Below, piece by piece: positions 34,154 through 42,810 of a stretch of DNA of 64,000 bases. The position numbers and the translations under genes are program-made. The DNA is from Methyloligella sp050110875 (GTDB lineage Bacteria; Pseudomonadota; Alphaproteobacteria; Rhizobiales; Methyloligellaceae). The stretch's first letter is position 1. Each line of letters begins with the position of its first letter. The stretch covers positions 2,418,001 to 2,482,000 of the forward strand of contig CP188828.1 in assembly GCA_050110875.1 (NCBI GenBank), given 5' to 3'. The notes beneath the pieces are model-generated. The model was not told the origin of the DNA. It ran no database searches and saw only the letters and a program-made list of their open reading frames with translations.

Positions 34154-35914
34154 ATGGGGGCTGAAATCCTCGCCGTGCAGGGGCGCGCGGTGAGCACCGG
34201 TCAATCCTATCGCGGACCCGGGACATTGCGCCGGTTGGTGCTGAGTGGGGTCGCGCGACTACGGTATCCAGGCAGTGAGGCGGAGCAGCTTTTGCTTGCG
34301 CCGCAAGAATTGCGGACGGCCGATCCAAGTTTTTCGACCGAGATCTACAATGGCCATTTCGGGCTCGCCGGTACCCATGCGGTCATCGGTGCGCATTCGC
34401 CGTTTGCGATCCTGCCGCCTTCGGAGGCCTGGTCCCGGGAATTGCAAGGCTTCGGATGGCTGCGCAACTTGCGGTCCGCCGGAAATGCGCTGGCTCACGA
34501 GCAGGCGCGAGGCTTGTTCGACGAATGGGTGCGCCGGAACCGGACAAGCACGGGGCTCGCCTGGCGGCCGGATATCGTCGGCAGGCGCGTGATCTCCTGG
34601 CTCGCCAACTGCATGGTGGTGCTCGATACCGAGGATGCGAGCTCCTATCACACCTTCATGCGCGAGCTGACCGCGCAGCTTCGCTATCTTTCCGCCACCT
34701 ATCGGGAGGCGCCGGACGGGACCCCACGCCTGGTTGCCGTCATGGCACTGGTCTATGGCGGGCTGTGCATCGCCGAGCAGCAAGCCGTCGTGAAACGCTT
34801 CGTGAAGCCGCTGGCGCGAGAGCTGCAACGGCAGATCCTGCCCGATGGCAGCCACGCTTCGCGCAATCCGATCGCTCTCGTAGAGCTGCTGCTCGATCTG
34901 CTGCCGCTCCGGCAATGCTTCGTGGCGCGGGACTACACGCCGCCGGTGGAGCTGACCGACGCGATCGACCGGGCCATGACGGGCTTGCGGTTCTTCCGGT
35001 TCCGGGATGGGGATCTGGCCCGTTTCAACGGCACGGGCGCAACGCCCTCCGATGCCTTGGCCACGCTGCTCGCTTATGACGAGGTGCAGAACCACCCGCC
35101 CCGAGCTGCGTCCGTCGGCGGCTACGGCCGGATGGAGCGAGGCAGCTCGGTGCTGCTGGCCGATATCGGCGCCGCGCCACCTTTGAGCTTGAGCCGGCAG
35201 GCGACGGCAGGCTGCCTCTCCTTCGAGCTGGTGGTCGACGGTCATCCCCTGATCGTCAATTGCGGCACGCCAGGGCCGGAGCATGCAGAGTTCACATCCG
35301 TCGCGCGCGCAACCCCTGCCCATTCCACATTGACGGTCGAGGAAGAGTCTTCGGCTCTGTTCGAAGGTGCAAATCAGGGTGCGCCGATTCGGGTGAACGC
35401 CACACTCATCGGTCCGGCCGGCGCTTCCGGCAAGGTTATCGACGAGGGCGAGGCGCTGGAGCTCAAGGGGCATCACGAGGGCTACAAGAAAACCTTCGGC
35501 CTGACGCATTCCCGTCAGATCGTGCTGGCGCCGACCGGCGCGCTGGTCAGCGGCAAGGATGTGCTGAGCCCGGTGGGACCCCGCGCCAAGGGCGTGCCGG
35601 TCTCTCCGCTCGCCTATGCGGTTCGCTTCCATCTTCACCCGGATGTGCGCGCCGCGGCGAAATCCGGCGGGCGCAATATCGAACTCACCTTACGGAACGG
35701 CGAGGTTTGGCAAATCTCCTCCAATGCGCGGGAGATCGGACTGGAATCGAGCCTTTATTTCGGGGATGAGCGAGGTCCTCGGGACAGTATGCAAGTCGTG
35801 CTTTCGGGCGTCGTGGGGGATGAGGAGGCACGCATCTCCTGGTCCATCGAGCGGATGAGCGCGAGCCCCGACCGGATGGCGGCACCCGGAGCGCGCAAGC
35901 GGGAGCTGGCTTAA
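34154..35914 (+). CDS. Heparinase II/III-family protein
   Basis: A 586-residue protein of the heparinase II/III-like family, with an alpha-helical toroid in the first half (about 50-330) and a beta-sandwich lyase domain in the second. GAHSPFAILPPSEAWSRELQ, FEWLRN-like helices and HSTLTVEEESSA are typical. No signal peptide can be seen, unusual for a polysaccharide lyase, yet shared by rhizobial members between rsmB and purH. Its substrate is unknown. The 212-bp gap before it shows only an AT-rich stretch with one DnaA-box-like word near 33965. Confidence 0.88.
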   Translation: MGAEILAVQGRAVSTGQSYRGPGTLRRLVLSGVARLRYPGSEAEQLLLAPQELRTADPSFSTEIYNGHFGLAGTHAVIGAHSPFAILPPSEAWSRELQGFGWLRNLRSAGNALAHEQARGLFDEWVRRNRTSTGLAWRPDIVGRRVISWLANCMVVLDTEDASSYHTFMRELTAQLRYLSATYREAPDGTPRLVAVMALVYGGLCIAEQQAVVKRFVKPLARELQRQILPDGSHASRNPIALVELLLDLLPLRQCFVARDYTPPVELTDAIDRAMTGLRFFRFRDGDLARFNGTGATPSDALATLLAYDEVQNHPPRAASVGGYGRMERGSSVLLADIGAAPPLSLSRQATAGCLSFELVVDGHPLIVNCGTPGPEHAEFTSVARATPAHSTLTVEEESSALFEGANQGAPIRVNATLIGPAGASGKVIDEGEALELKGHHEGYKKTFGLTHSRQIVLAPTGALVSGKDVLSPVGPRAKGVPVSPLAYAVRFHLHPDVRAAAKSGGRNIELTLRNGEVWQISSNAREIGLESSLYFGDERGPRDSMQVVLSGVVGDEEARISWSIERMSASPDRMAAPGARKRELA

Positions 35915-36025
35915 GGCTCGAGCCTGTGTTGGAGGCGGGCCTATGCGCGTTCGGCCGCTTTGCCGCTTTTGCCAATTCGTGATAACCGCCCTTCCCATCG
36001 CCAGCTTTTCAGGATTTTCCGCCTC

Positions 36026-37612
36026 ATGGACCAGCGAAAGATCGCCCGCGCGCTTCTATCGGTCAGCGACAAGACGGGTCTTGTCGATTTCGCCCGCGCC
36101 TTAAGCGAGCGCGGGGTCGGGCTGGTCTCCACCGGCGGCACGGCACGGGCGCTGAAGGAAGCGGGGCTCAAGGTCCAGGACGTCTCCGACCTCACCGGAT
36201 TCCCGGAAATGATGGATGGCCGGGTCAAGACACTGCACCCGAAAGTGCATGGCGGGCTGCTCGCCAAGCGGGACGATGCGTCTCATGTCGAAGCCATGGA
36301 GGCGCACGGCATTCCGCCCATCGACCTGCTGGCGGTCAATCTCTACCCCTTCGTGAAGACGGTTGAGTCGGGCGCGGATTTCGATACGGCGATCGAGAAT
36401 ATCGATATCGGCGGGCCGGCGTTGATCCGTGCGGCAGCTAAGAACCATGACGGCGTGGCTGTGCTTGTGGAGCCGGCAGATTATGCGCGGCTCATTGCGG
36501 CGCTCGACGAGAATGACGGGGTCACGCCATTGGCTCTCCGCAAGGCGCTCGCCGCCAAGGCTTATGCCCATACGGCCGCCTACGATGCTGCAATCTCGAA
36601 CTGGTTCGCCGGCCAGATCGAGGACAAGACGCCGGAAACAACGACCGTCTCCGGGCAATTGGCGCTCGCGCTTCGCTACGGGGAGAATCCCCATCAGGAG
36701 GCGGCCTTCTACAGAACCGGCGAGAAGCGGTTCGGGGTCGCCACGGCCGAGCTCGTGCAGGGCAAGGCGCTCTCCTACAATAATCTGAACGATACGGATG
36801 CAGCCTATGAGCTGGTGGCCGAGTTCGATCCCAGCAAGACCGCGGCCATCGCCATCATCAAGCACGCCAATCCGTGCGGCGTGGCCAGGGCGGCAACCCT
36901 GAAAGAAGCTTACGAGAAGGCGCTGGCCTGCGATCAGGTGAGCGCCTTCGGCGGGATCGTGGCGGCAAACCGTCCGCTCGATGCGGAGGCGGCCGAGGAG
37001 ATCGTCAAGATCTTCACCGAGGTGATCATCGCGCCCGATGCCAGCGACGAGGCGAAGCAGATCATTTCGCAGAAGAAGAATTTGCGGCTTCTGTTGGCGG
37101 GCGGGCTGCCCGATCCGACCGCGCCGGGGCTCACTTTTCGATCGCTTGCAGGCGGTTTTCTGGTTCAAGGGCGGGACGATCGGACCCTCGACCCGGCGAA
37201 CCTCAAGGTCGTGACGAAGACCCAGCCGAGCGATGCGCAGCTTGCCGACATGATCTTCGCCTTCACCGTCGCCAAGCATGTGAAGTCCAATGCCATCGTC
37301 TATGCCAAGGACGGGGCGACGGTGGGGATCGGCGCAGGCCAGATGAGTCGGGTGGATTCCACCCGGGTCGCCCGCTGGAAGGGCGAGGCCGCCGCGGAGG
37401 CGCTGGGCCTGAAGGACGGGCTGACCGAGGGCGCCGTGGTCGCTTCCGACGCCTTTTTCCCTTTTGCCGACGGGATCGAGGTGCTGGCGGAAGCGGGGGC
37501 GACGGCGGTGATCCAGCCGGGCGGCTCCATGCGGGACGAGGAGGTGATCGAGGCCGCCGACCGGCTCGGCCTCGCCATGGTCTTCACCGGGCTACGGCAT
37601 TTCCGGCATTAG
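36026..37612 (+). CDS. purH: Bifunctional AICAR formyltransferase/IMP cyclohydrolase
   Basis: PurH catalyses the last two steps of IMP synthesis. The 528-residue protein has an N-terminal MGS-like IMP cyclohydrolase domain (about 5-190; LLSVSDKTGLVDFA, ISTGGT-like STGGTARALKEAG, KTLHPKVHGG). The C-terminal AICAR transformylase (about 200-528) has KHANPCGVA and ADAFFPFADG-like elements. ATG 36026 matches the family start. The stop overlaps the stop of the convergent transporter gene by four bases. Confidence 0.97.
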   Translation: MDQRKIARALLSVSDKTGLVDFARALSERGVGLVSTGGTARALKEAGLKVQDVSDLTGFPEMMDGRVKTLHPKVHGGLLAKRDDASHVEAMEAHGIPPIDLLAVNLYPFVKTVESGADFDTAIENIDIGGPALIRAAAKNHDGVAVLVEPADYARLIAALDENDGVTPLALRKALAAKAYAHTAAYDAAISNWFAGQIEDKTPETTTVSGQLALALRYGENPHQEAAFYRTGEKRFGVATAELVQGKALSYNNLNDTDAAYELVAEFDPSKTAAIAIIKHANPCGVARAATLKEAYEKALACDQVSAFGGIVAANRPLDAEAAEEIVKIFTEVIIAPDASDEAKQIISQKKNLRLLLAGGLPDPTAPGLTFRSLAGGFLVQGRDDRTLDPANLKVVTKTQPSDAQLADMIFAFTVAKHVKSNAIVYAKDGATVGIGAGQMSRVDSTRVARWKGEAAAEALGLKDGLTEGAVVASDAFFPFADGIEVLAEAGATAVIQPGGSMRDEEVIEAADRLGLAMVFTGLRHFRH

Positions 37613-38976
37613 CGCGGCACTCTCACCTTCAGCAGCAGCCAGAGGCCTGCCAGCAGGAAGAGCAGACAGGTCGCGATACCGATGCGCTGGCTGTTTGCGA
37701 GATAGGTCACCGCGCCGATGGCAAGCGGTGCGGCGAAAGCGGTGACCTTGCCTGAGAAGGCGAAGAACCCGAAGAACTCAGTGGTCTGGCCTTCCGGCGT
37801 CAGCCGCGCCATGAGGGTCCGACTCGCCGCCTGGATCGGGCCGGAGGCAATCCCGATCAGCATGGCGAAGAAGAGATAGGCTCTCTCTCCGACCGATGCG
37901 AAGAGGGGCGCGGCATCTTCTTTCGGCACGGTCTGCAGCACGAACAGGATCTCGTCCCGGTCGATGGAGAGCACGCCGACGGCGCCGACGATCAGCAGGA
38001 GAAGCATGGTGGCGATGACGGGTTTCGGGCCGAACACATCGTCGAGGAAGCCGCCGAGCCATGCGCCAAGCGCCGCAGCGATAGCGAGGACGATGCCGAA
38101 TACCCCCATCTCCATCGCCTGCCAGCCGAACACGCTCGCCGCATAGATGCCGCCGAAGGCGAAGATCGCGCCGAGCCCGTCGGCATAGAGCATGCGGGCG
38201 AGCAGGAAAAGGGCGGTCTGCCGGTGATCGCTTATAAGCCTGCGGAGACGGGCGATGAGACCCGCCGAGCGCGCCGGTACGTCTCGGAAGACCGCGACCG
38301 TCCGGTCCGGCGTGAAGAGAAAGAGCGGCAGGACGAAGACGAGATACCAGAGGGCGGAGAACGGCCCGACCAGCCGGTCGCCCTCCCGCGATGCGGGGTC
38401 CAGTGGCAGAAGCGGGTCGAGGCCGAGCAGGGTCTTTCCCGTATCGGGATCGGCGACGAGAAATCCGGCGACGATCACAAGGCTCAACAGACCCCCGACA
38501 TAGCCCATGGCCCAGCCGGTGCCGGAGAGTTTGCCCAGGCTCTTGCCGGATACGAGGTCGGGCATCATGGCGTTGTTGAAGACGGTGGCGAGCTCGGCAC
38601 CGATCAGGGCGATGCCGAACGCGGCCAGAATGAAGAACATGCGATCGGGATGGGCCGGATCGGCAAACCAGAGGCTGCCGAGACCGGCGATCAAAAGCAG
38701 GGAGAAGACGGCGATCCATGGCTTGCGACGCTGATGCCGCGCATCGGCATAGCCACCGAGGATCGGGGCGATGAGCGCGGCGAAGAGCTGCGCGATGCCG
38801 GTGGCGTAGCCCCAGAGACTGGCGCCGAGAATGGGGTCGGTGGCGAAGCCATTCACGAAATAAGGTGCGAAGAGGAAGGTGACGACCAGGGTGTAGAACG
38901 GCTGGGCGGCCCAGTCGAACATCACCCAGCCGAACAGGGCGCGCGGACGGGCGGGGCCGCTAGCGCTCCGATGCAT
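37609..38976 (-). CDS. UMF1/Atg22-like MFS transporter
   Basis: A 455-residue protein with 12 predicted helices. GWVMFDWAAQPFYTLVVTF at the N-terminus is the signature of the UMF1 (Atg22-like) branch of the major facilitator superfamily; YADARHQRRKPWI is the loop 2-3 region. Bacterial members are uncharacterised efflux carriers. The ATG at 38976 lies inside the end of the upstream TPM gene (17-bp overlap), so the two are coupled. It shares its stop region with purH. Confidence 0.88.
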   Translation of the reverse strand: MHRSASGPARPRALFGWVMFDWAAQPFYTLVVTFLFAPYFVNGFATDPILGASLWGYATGIAQLFAALIAPILGGYADARHQRRKPWIAVFSLLLIAGLGSLWFADPAHPDRMFFILAAFGIALIGAELATVFNNAMMPDLVSGKSLGKLSGTGWAMGYVGGLLSLVIVAGFLVADPDTGKTLLGLDPLLPLDPASREGDRLVGPFSALWYLVFVLPLFLFTPDRTVAVFRDVPARSAGLIARLRRLISDHRQTALFLLARMLYADGLGAIFAFGGIYAASVFGWQAMEMGVFGIVLAIAAALGAWLGGFLDDVFGPKPVIATMLLLLIVGAVGVLSIDRDEILFVLQTVPKEDAAPLFASVGERAYLFFAMLIGIASGPIQAASRTLMARLTPEGQTTEFFGFFAFSGKVTAFAAPLAIGAVTYLANSQRIGIATCLLFLLAGLWLLLKVRVPR

Positions 38977-39601
38977 AGCCGTCGAGCACGATGAGGTGGT
39001 TGGGAAGCTCGTCGCATTCCGGGCCGCCGGACGGGAAGTACTCTGCGAGCACATCGCCGCATCGGGCGATTGCCGCGATGAAGGCGTCCTTCGTTGCCCC
39101 CTCGCGAACGCGGGCGGTGAACCGATCGACGATATCCTGCCAAGTCTCCGGCTCGACCTTCTCGAAGACGGCCTGGTCCGCGATCACCTCGGCGAAACGC
39201 TCCGCGATGGAGACGAAGAACAGAATACCGGTGCGCCCCTCCGTGGTGTGCAGGTTCTGGCTGAGGAACTGCTCCAGCGCCTTGGCGTGGGCCCGGGCGT
39301 GCTTGATCCGCTTCGGGGTGAGGAAGAAACGAATGGGATCCATCTGGGCAATCGGCAGCAGCACAACAAAGGTGACGAGCTGGATGGCATAGACCAGGTC
39401 CAAAGCCCAATCGGTGATGATCATGAGGGGCAGCGGGACGGCGAGCGCGAGCAGCGCGGACCAGAGCACCGCGAAAGAGCGATAGCCGTCGGAGGCAGCG
39501 GTGACGATCACCACGATCTCGCCGGTCGTCCTATCCTCGGCCTTTGAGATCGCTTGGGCGATCTCCGCCCGCTCTTCAGGGGTGAAGGCTATACGCGCCA
39601 A
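38960..39601 (-). CDS. TPM-domain membrane protein
   Basis: A 213-residue protein of the TPM (YgcG/TLP18.3) type. FTPEERAEIAQAISKAEDRTTGEIVVIV begins the domain; two helices (about 43-90) interrupt it, then a soluble C-terminal part resumes with GILFFVSIAERFAEVIAD. It lies 54 bp after the second TPM gene and overlaps the transporter gene that follows. TPM domains have been linked to phosphatase or protein-repair roles in plants; in bacteria the function is open. Confidence 0.85.
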   Translation of the reverse strand: MARIAFTPEERAEIAQAISKAEDRTTGEIVVIVTAASDGYRSFAVLWSALLALAVPLPLMIITDWALDLVYAIQLVTFVVLLPIAQMDPIRFFLTPKRIKHARAHAKALEQFLSQNLHTTEGRTGILFFVSIAERFAEVIADQAVFEKVEPETWQDIVDRFTARVREGATKDAFIAAIARCGDVLAEYFPSGGPECDELPNHLIVLDGYASER

Positions 39602-39655
39602 GAGTCGACCCCTTCCCGTTGCTCATTCATCACCGCGCTCCCTCGCCCCGCTCGC

Positions 39656-40435
39656 TTACCAGCTTCCCGAGGCGCCGCCGCCGCCGAAGCTGCCGCCACC
39701 ACCGGAGAAGCCGCCGCTGAATCCACCGCCGGATCCGCTGCTCGAGCCGGCACTCCAGCTGTGACGCCGCACGCTGCCGACGCCGCCCGGACCGGAGCCG
39801 AAAAAGTAGATCACACAGATGAAGATGACGATCCAGATCAGGATGCTGAACCAGTCGAGCTCGTCGTCACCGTGCTGTGGCGGCACGGCGCGCTGTTTCA
39901 GCTCTTCTGCCTTGCCGCTGAGCGCCAGCCTGATGTCGTCCACGCCGGCAGCGATGCCGCCCGGAAAGTCGCCGTCGCGGAAGCGCGGCAGAATGGCGTT
40001 CTCGATAATGAGATGGGACAGGGCATCGGTCAGCTTGCCTTCGAGCCCATAGCCGACCTCGATGCGGACCTTGCGTTCGTTGGGCGCCACGATGAGGAGC
40101 ACGCCGTTGTCGAGCTTGGCGGTGCCGATCCCCCAATGGCGGCCGAGCAGATAGCCGTAGGTCTCGATGGGGTAGCCTTCGAGAGAAGGCAGCGTGACCA
40201 CGACGAGCTGGTCCGTCGTCTCTTCTTCCAGCGCCTTGAGCTTGGCGGAAAGGGCCGTTTCCTGGCCCGGCTCGAGCAGGTCAGCATTGTCGACCACCCG
40301 GCCGGAGAGCGCCGGGAAGTCTGGCTCTTTCTGTTGCGCGGAAGCGGGCAGGCCGACGGCCAGAAGGAGCAGAACGAGCAGGCTCGCAAGAGACAGCCGC
40401 TGGGATCGCACATGCCGGCAAGCGCTCTGCAGCAT
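39656..40435 (-). CDS. YgcG-like TPM-domain protein with glycine-rich tail
   Basis: The 259-residue protein has a signal peptide (about 1-33, ending PASAQ) and a periplasmic TPM domain (about 40-180; VVDNADLLEPGQE, GIGTAKLDNGVLLIVAPNERKVRIEVGYGLEG). A transmembrane helix follows (about 193-212), then a tail of Gly and Ser repeats (GGGFSGGFSGGGGSFGGGG). This is the standard architecture of YgcG proteins encoded beside LemA. It lies 27 bp after lemA and 54 bp before the second TPM gene. Confidence 0.92.
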   Translation of the reverse strand: MLQSACRHVRSQRLSLASLLVLLLLAVGLPASAQQKEPDFPALSGRVVDNADLLEPGQETALSAKLKALEEETTDQLVVVTLPSLEGYPIETYGYLLGRHWGIGTAKLDNGVLLIVAPNERKVRIEVGYGLEGKLTDALSHLIIENAILPRFRDGDFPGGIAAGVDDIRLALSGKAEELKQRAVPPQHGDDELDWFSILIWIVIFICVIYFFGSGPGGVGSVRRHSWSAGSSSGSGGGFSGGFSGGGGSFGGGGASGSW

Positions 40436-40462
40436 CGGATGCCCTCCGAATCTTCTCCCGTC

Positions 40463-41074
40463 CTAGAAGCTGACCTTCGGCGCCTCTTTGTTCTCGGGAG
40501 AGGTGCTGAAATTCTGCATGGGCTCGGACTCCGGATACATCAGCGCCCGCCACCAGCGGCCGGGGATGGTCCTGAGCTCGGTGTTGTAGGCGCGCACCGC
40601 CTCGATGTAGTCGCGGCGGGCGACAGCGATCCGGTTCTCGGTGCCTTCGAGCTGGGATTGCAGGGTGAGGAAATTCCGGTTTGCCTTCAGATCCGGATAG
40701 TTCTCGACCACCACGAGGAGCCGTCCCAGGGCGGAGGAGAGCTCGCCTTGCGCCTCCTGAAACTGCTGGAAGGCTTCCGGGTTTGTGGTGATGTCATCGG
40801 GAAGCTGCATCTGGGTCGCCTTGGCGCGGGCCTCGACCACTTGAGTCAGCACCTCGCTTTCATGGGCGGCCGAGCCCTTCACGGTCTCCACCAGATTGGG
40901 GATCAGCTCGGCGCGTCGCTGGTACTGGTTCTCGACCTGGCTCCAGGCGGCCTTGGCCTGCTCTTCGAGAGTGGGGATGGTGTTGATGCCGCAACCGGCA
41001 AGAAGCGTGGCCGCGAAGCCGATAAGCGCTGCACGGAAAAAGAAGCGCTGGCGCGCCCCCGAAATAGCCAACAT
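40463..41074 (-). CDS. lemA: LemA-family lipoprotein
   Basis: The 203-residue protein has a lipoprotein signal (hydrophobic stretch then LLAGC), followed by the LemA helical domain: QYQRRAELIPNLVETVKG, then VVENYPDLKANRNFLTLQSQLEGTENRIAVARRDYIEAV and YNTELRTIPG. LemA pairs with TPM/YgcG proteins in many bacteria; the shared function at the envelope is unknown. It heads the lemA-TPM-TPM-UMF1 unit. Confidence 0.93.
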   Translation of the reverse strand: MLAISGARQRFFFRAALIGFAATLLAGCGINTIPTLEEQAKAAWSQVENQYQRRAELIPNLVETVKGSAAHESEVLTQVVEARAKATQMQLPDDITTNPEAFQQFQEAQGELSSALGRLLVVVENYPDLKANRNFLTLQSQLEGTENRIAVARRDYIEAVRAYNTELRTIPGRWWRALMYPESEPMQNFSTSPENKEAPKVSF

Positions 41075-41236
41075 CCGATCCCTCCCCCGGAGTTTCAGCG
41101 CGTGCCGCGGCGAGCGAACGCGCTTTCCCAGCTCAAGCCCGGCACCGGCTTGTTGCCCGAGACGGTTGCCAAGCCTTTCCCGATGTATGGGCCAGAACCC
41201 CCCAAGGCAAGCTGTTTTGCCGCAGGTGCCCGCCCG

Positions 41237-42376
41237 TCAGGCGCTCGAGCTCTGCCCATCGGTCCGGCCGTCCCGTGCCGGCTGGAGATGCACCGGGATC
41301 TTGCCCCCGGCATCCGCAAGGGCTGAATCGAAGGCCTGCAGATGGAGGGTGCGGGTCGGGAAGGCGAAGTCGATGCCGTTCTCCCCGAAAGCGCGGAAGA
41401 TGCCAAAATTGATGTCCTGCTGCACGTCCATATAGACGTTGTAATCATCGCTCAGCACGTAGAAGACGATCTCGAAATTCAAGGAGGAGTCGCCGTAGGA
41501 CGCGAAATGGGCGCGGTCGAAACGGGCAAGTTCCTGGTTCTCGATCGTCTCCTTGATGAGACCGGGGATGCTCTCCAAAAGATCGGGTGATGTGTCGTAG
41601 ACGACGCCGACGGAGAACACGATCCGGCGCTCGGCCATTCGCTTATAGTTGTGAATGCGCGAGGTGATGAGATCGGAGTTGGCGCAGATGATCTGCTCGC
41701 CGGACAGGCTGCGGATACGCGTCGTCTTGATGCCAACCTTTTCGACATTCCCTGCCTGATCGCCGAAGACGATGAAGTCGCCCACCTCGAAGGGCCGGTC
41801 GAGCACGATGGCAAGGGAGGAGAAGAGATCGCCCAACACGTTCTGGGCGGCGAGGGCCACCGCCACACCGCCGATACCGAGACCGGCGATCAGGGCGGTG
41901 ATGTCGAAGCCCACATTGTCCAGGATAAGCAGGAGCGCGAGGGACCAGATGGTCACCCGGGCCAAGGCCTGCATCAAGGAGATCGCACTGCGGATCGGCG
42001 CCTTGGTCCGGGTGGAGGCAAAGCGCCAGACGAGACTGGCCCGCGCGATGCGGTCCGACCAGAGCGCGCATTGCAGAAAAAGCGCGATGACAAAGACGGT
42101 TTCGACCAGATCCTCGGCCATGCGCGGGAGGGCGAGCACCGTGCTTCCGGCATAGACCGAAGCGATCACGATGAAGATGGTCGAGAGCCGCTCCACCAAC
42201 TCCCCGAAGATATGCTTCCAGGCCATATCGGCCTCCGGCCGCGGCTGGGGAAGCCGGTTCAGCAGCACAACGCGCAAACCCATGAGGACGCTGGCGGTGA
42301 CCACGACGATGATGGCCGCCAGGATCCAAAGGGTGATGATGTTTCCGTAGATCTGGTTTTCCAGGAACTGAAGCAT
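41237..42376 (-). CDS. Small-conductance mechanosensitive channel family protein
   Basis: A 379-residue MscS-type protein with four or five N-terminal helices. The pore helix region reads GLGIGGVAVALAAQNVLGDLFSSL, followed by DRPFEVGDFIVFGDQAGNVEKVGIKTTRIRS, the start of the beta domain. NSDLITSRIHNY and the C-terminal domain complete it. Such channels release solutes on hypo-osmotic shock. It has more helices than E. coli MscS, as in YnaI/YbdG-type members. It is divergent from the L,D-transpeptidase gene across 434 bp. Confidence 0.93.
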   Translation of the reverse strand: MLQFLENQIYGNIITLWILAAIIVVVTASVLMGLRVVLLNRLPQPRPEADMAWKHIFGELVERLSTIFIVIASVYAGSTVLALPRMAEDLVETVFVIALFLQCALWSDRIARASLVWRFASTRTKAPIRSAISLMQALARVTIWSLALLLILDNVGFDITALIAGLGIGGVAVALAAQNVLGDLFSSLAIVLDRPFEVGDFIVFGDQAGNVEKVGIKTTRIRSLSGEQIICANSDLITSRIHNYKRMAERRIVFSVGVVYDTSPDLLESIPGLIKETIENQELARFDRAHFASYGDSSLNFEIVFYVLSDDYNVYMDVQQDINFGIFRAFGENGIDFAFPTRTLHLQAFDSALADAGGKIPVHLQPARDGRTDGQSSSA

Positions 42377-42565
42377 GCCTTTCCCTATGCGCTAGAGCTT
42401 CCGGTGGCGCGGACGGCCTTCCCTCTCCCATAGCAGGTTACATATATCCAAAGACCCTGGGCGCGATGCGGAACTCCGGGTCAACCATGATTCGACAATC
42501 GACGGGTCCTAATTGGCGGCAACAACTGTGGCTAGAAGGAAACAGAATTAAAGATTCTTCTCACG

Positions 42566-42590
42566 GGAACACAGGCATTCAGGTCTCGTT
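42566..42590 (+). promoter_or_regulatory. EcfG/RpoE2-type promoter for the L,D-transpeptidase
   Basis: GGAAC (42566-42570), 16 bases, CGTT (42587-42590): an exact match to the general-stress consensus. It lies in the 434-bp gap, an AT-richer region, about 220 bp before the likely start codon. A TATAAA at 42635-42640 may belong to a second, housekeeping promoter. A hairpin (42673-42691, 7-bp arms) lies in the predicted leader. Confidence 0.65.
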
Positions 42591-42810
42591 CACAAGGATA
42601 TGTGATTGTTTAGATCGAGTGGCTGTGTCGAGATTATAAAAGTTTTCCTGAGCTTATCGTTTCCGCAAGCGGCGCCGGAGCGAGTCCGGCGGGAAAATCA
42701 TGCCGATCGACACATTTCGTGGAGGCGCGTTTGGCCTTCACATTGGAGCCAGGAGCAACGATTTTAATCCCCCTCGCGTCAAGAGCGGGCAACCTTGGGA
42801 GGGGATTGGA

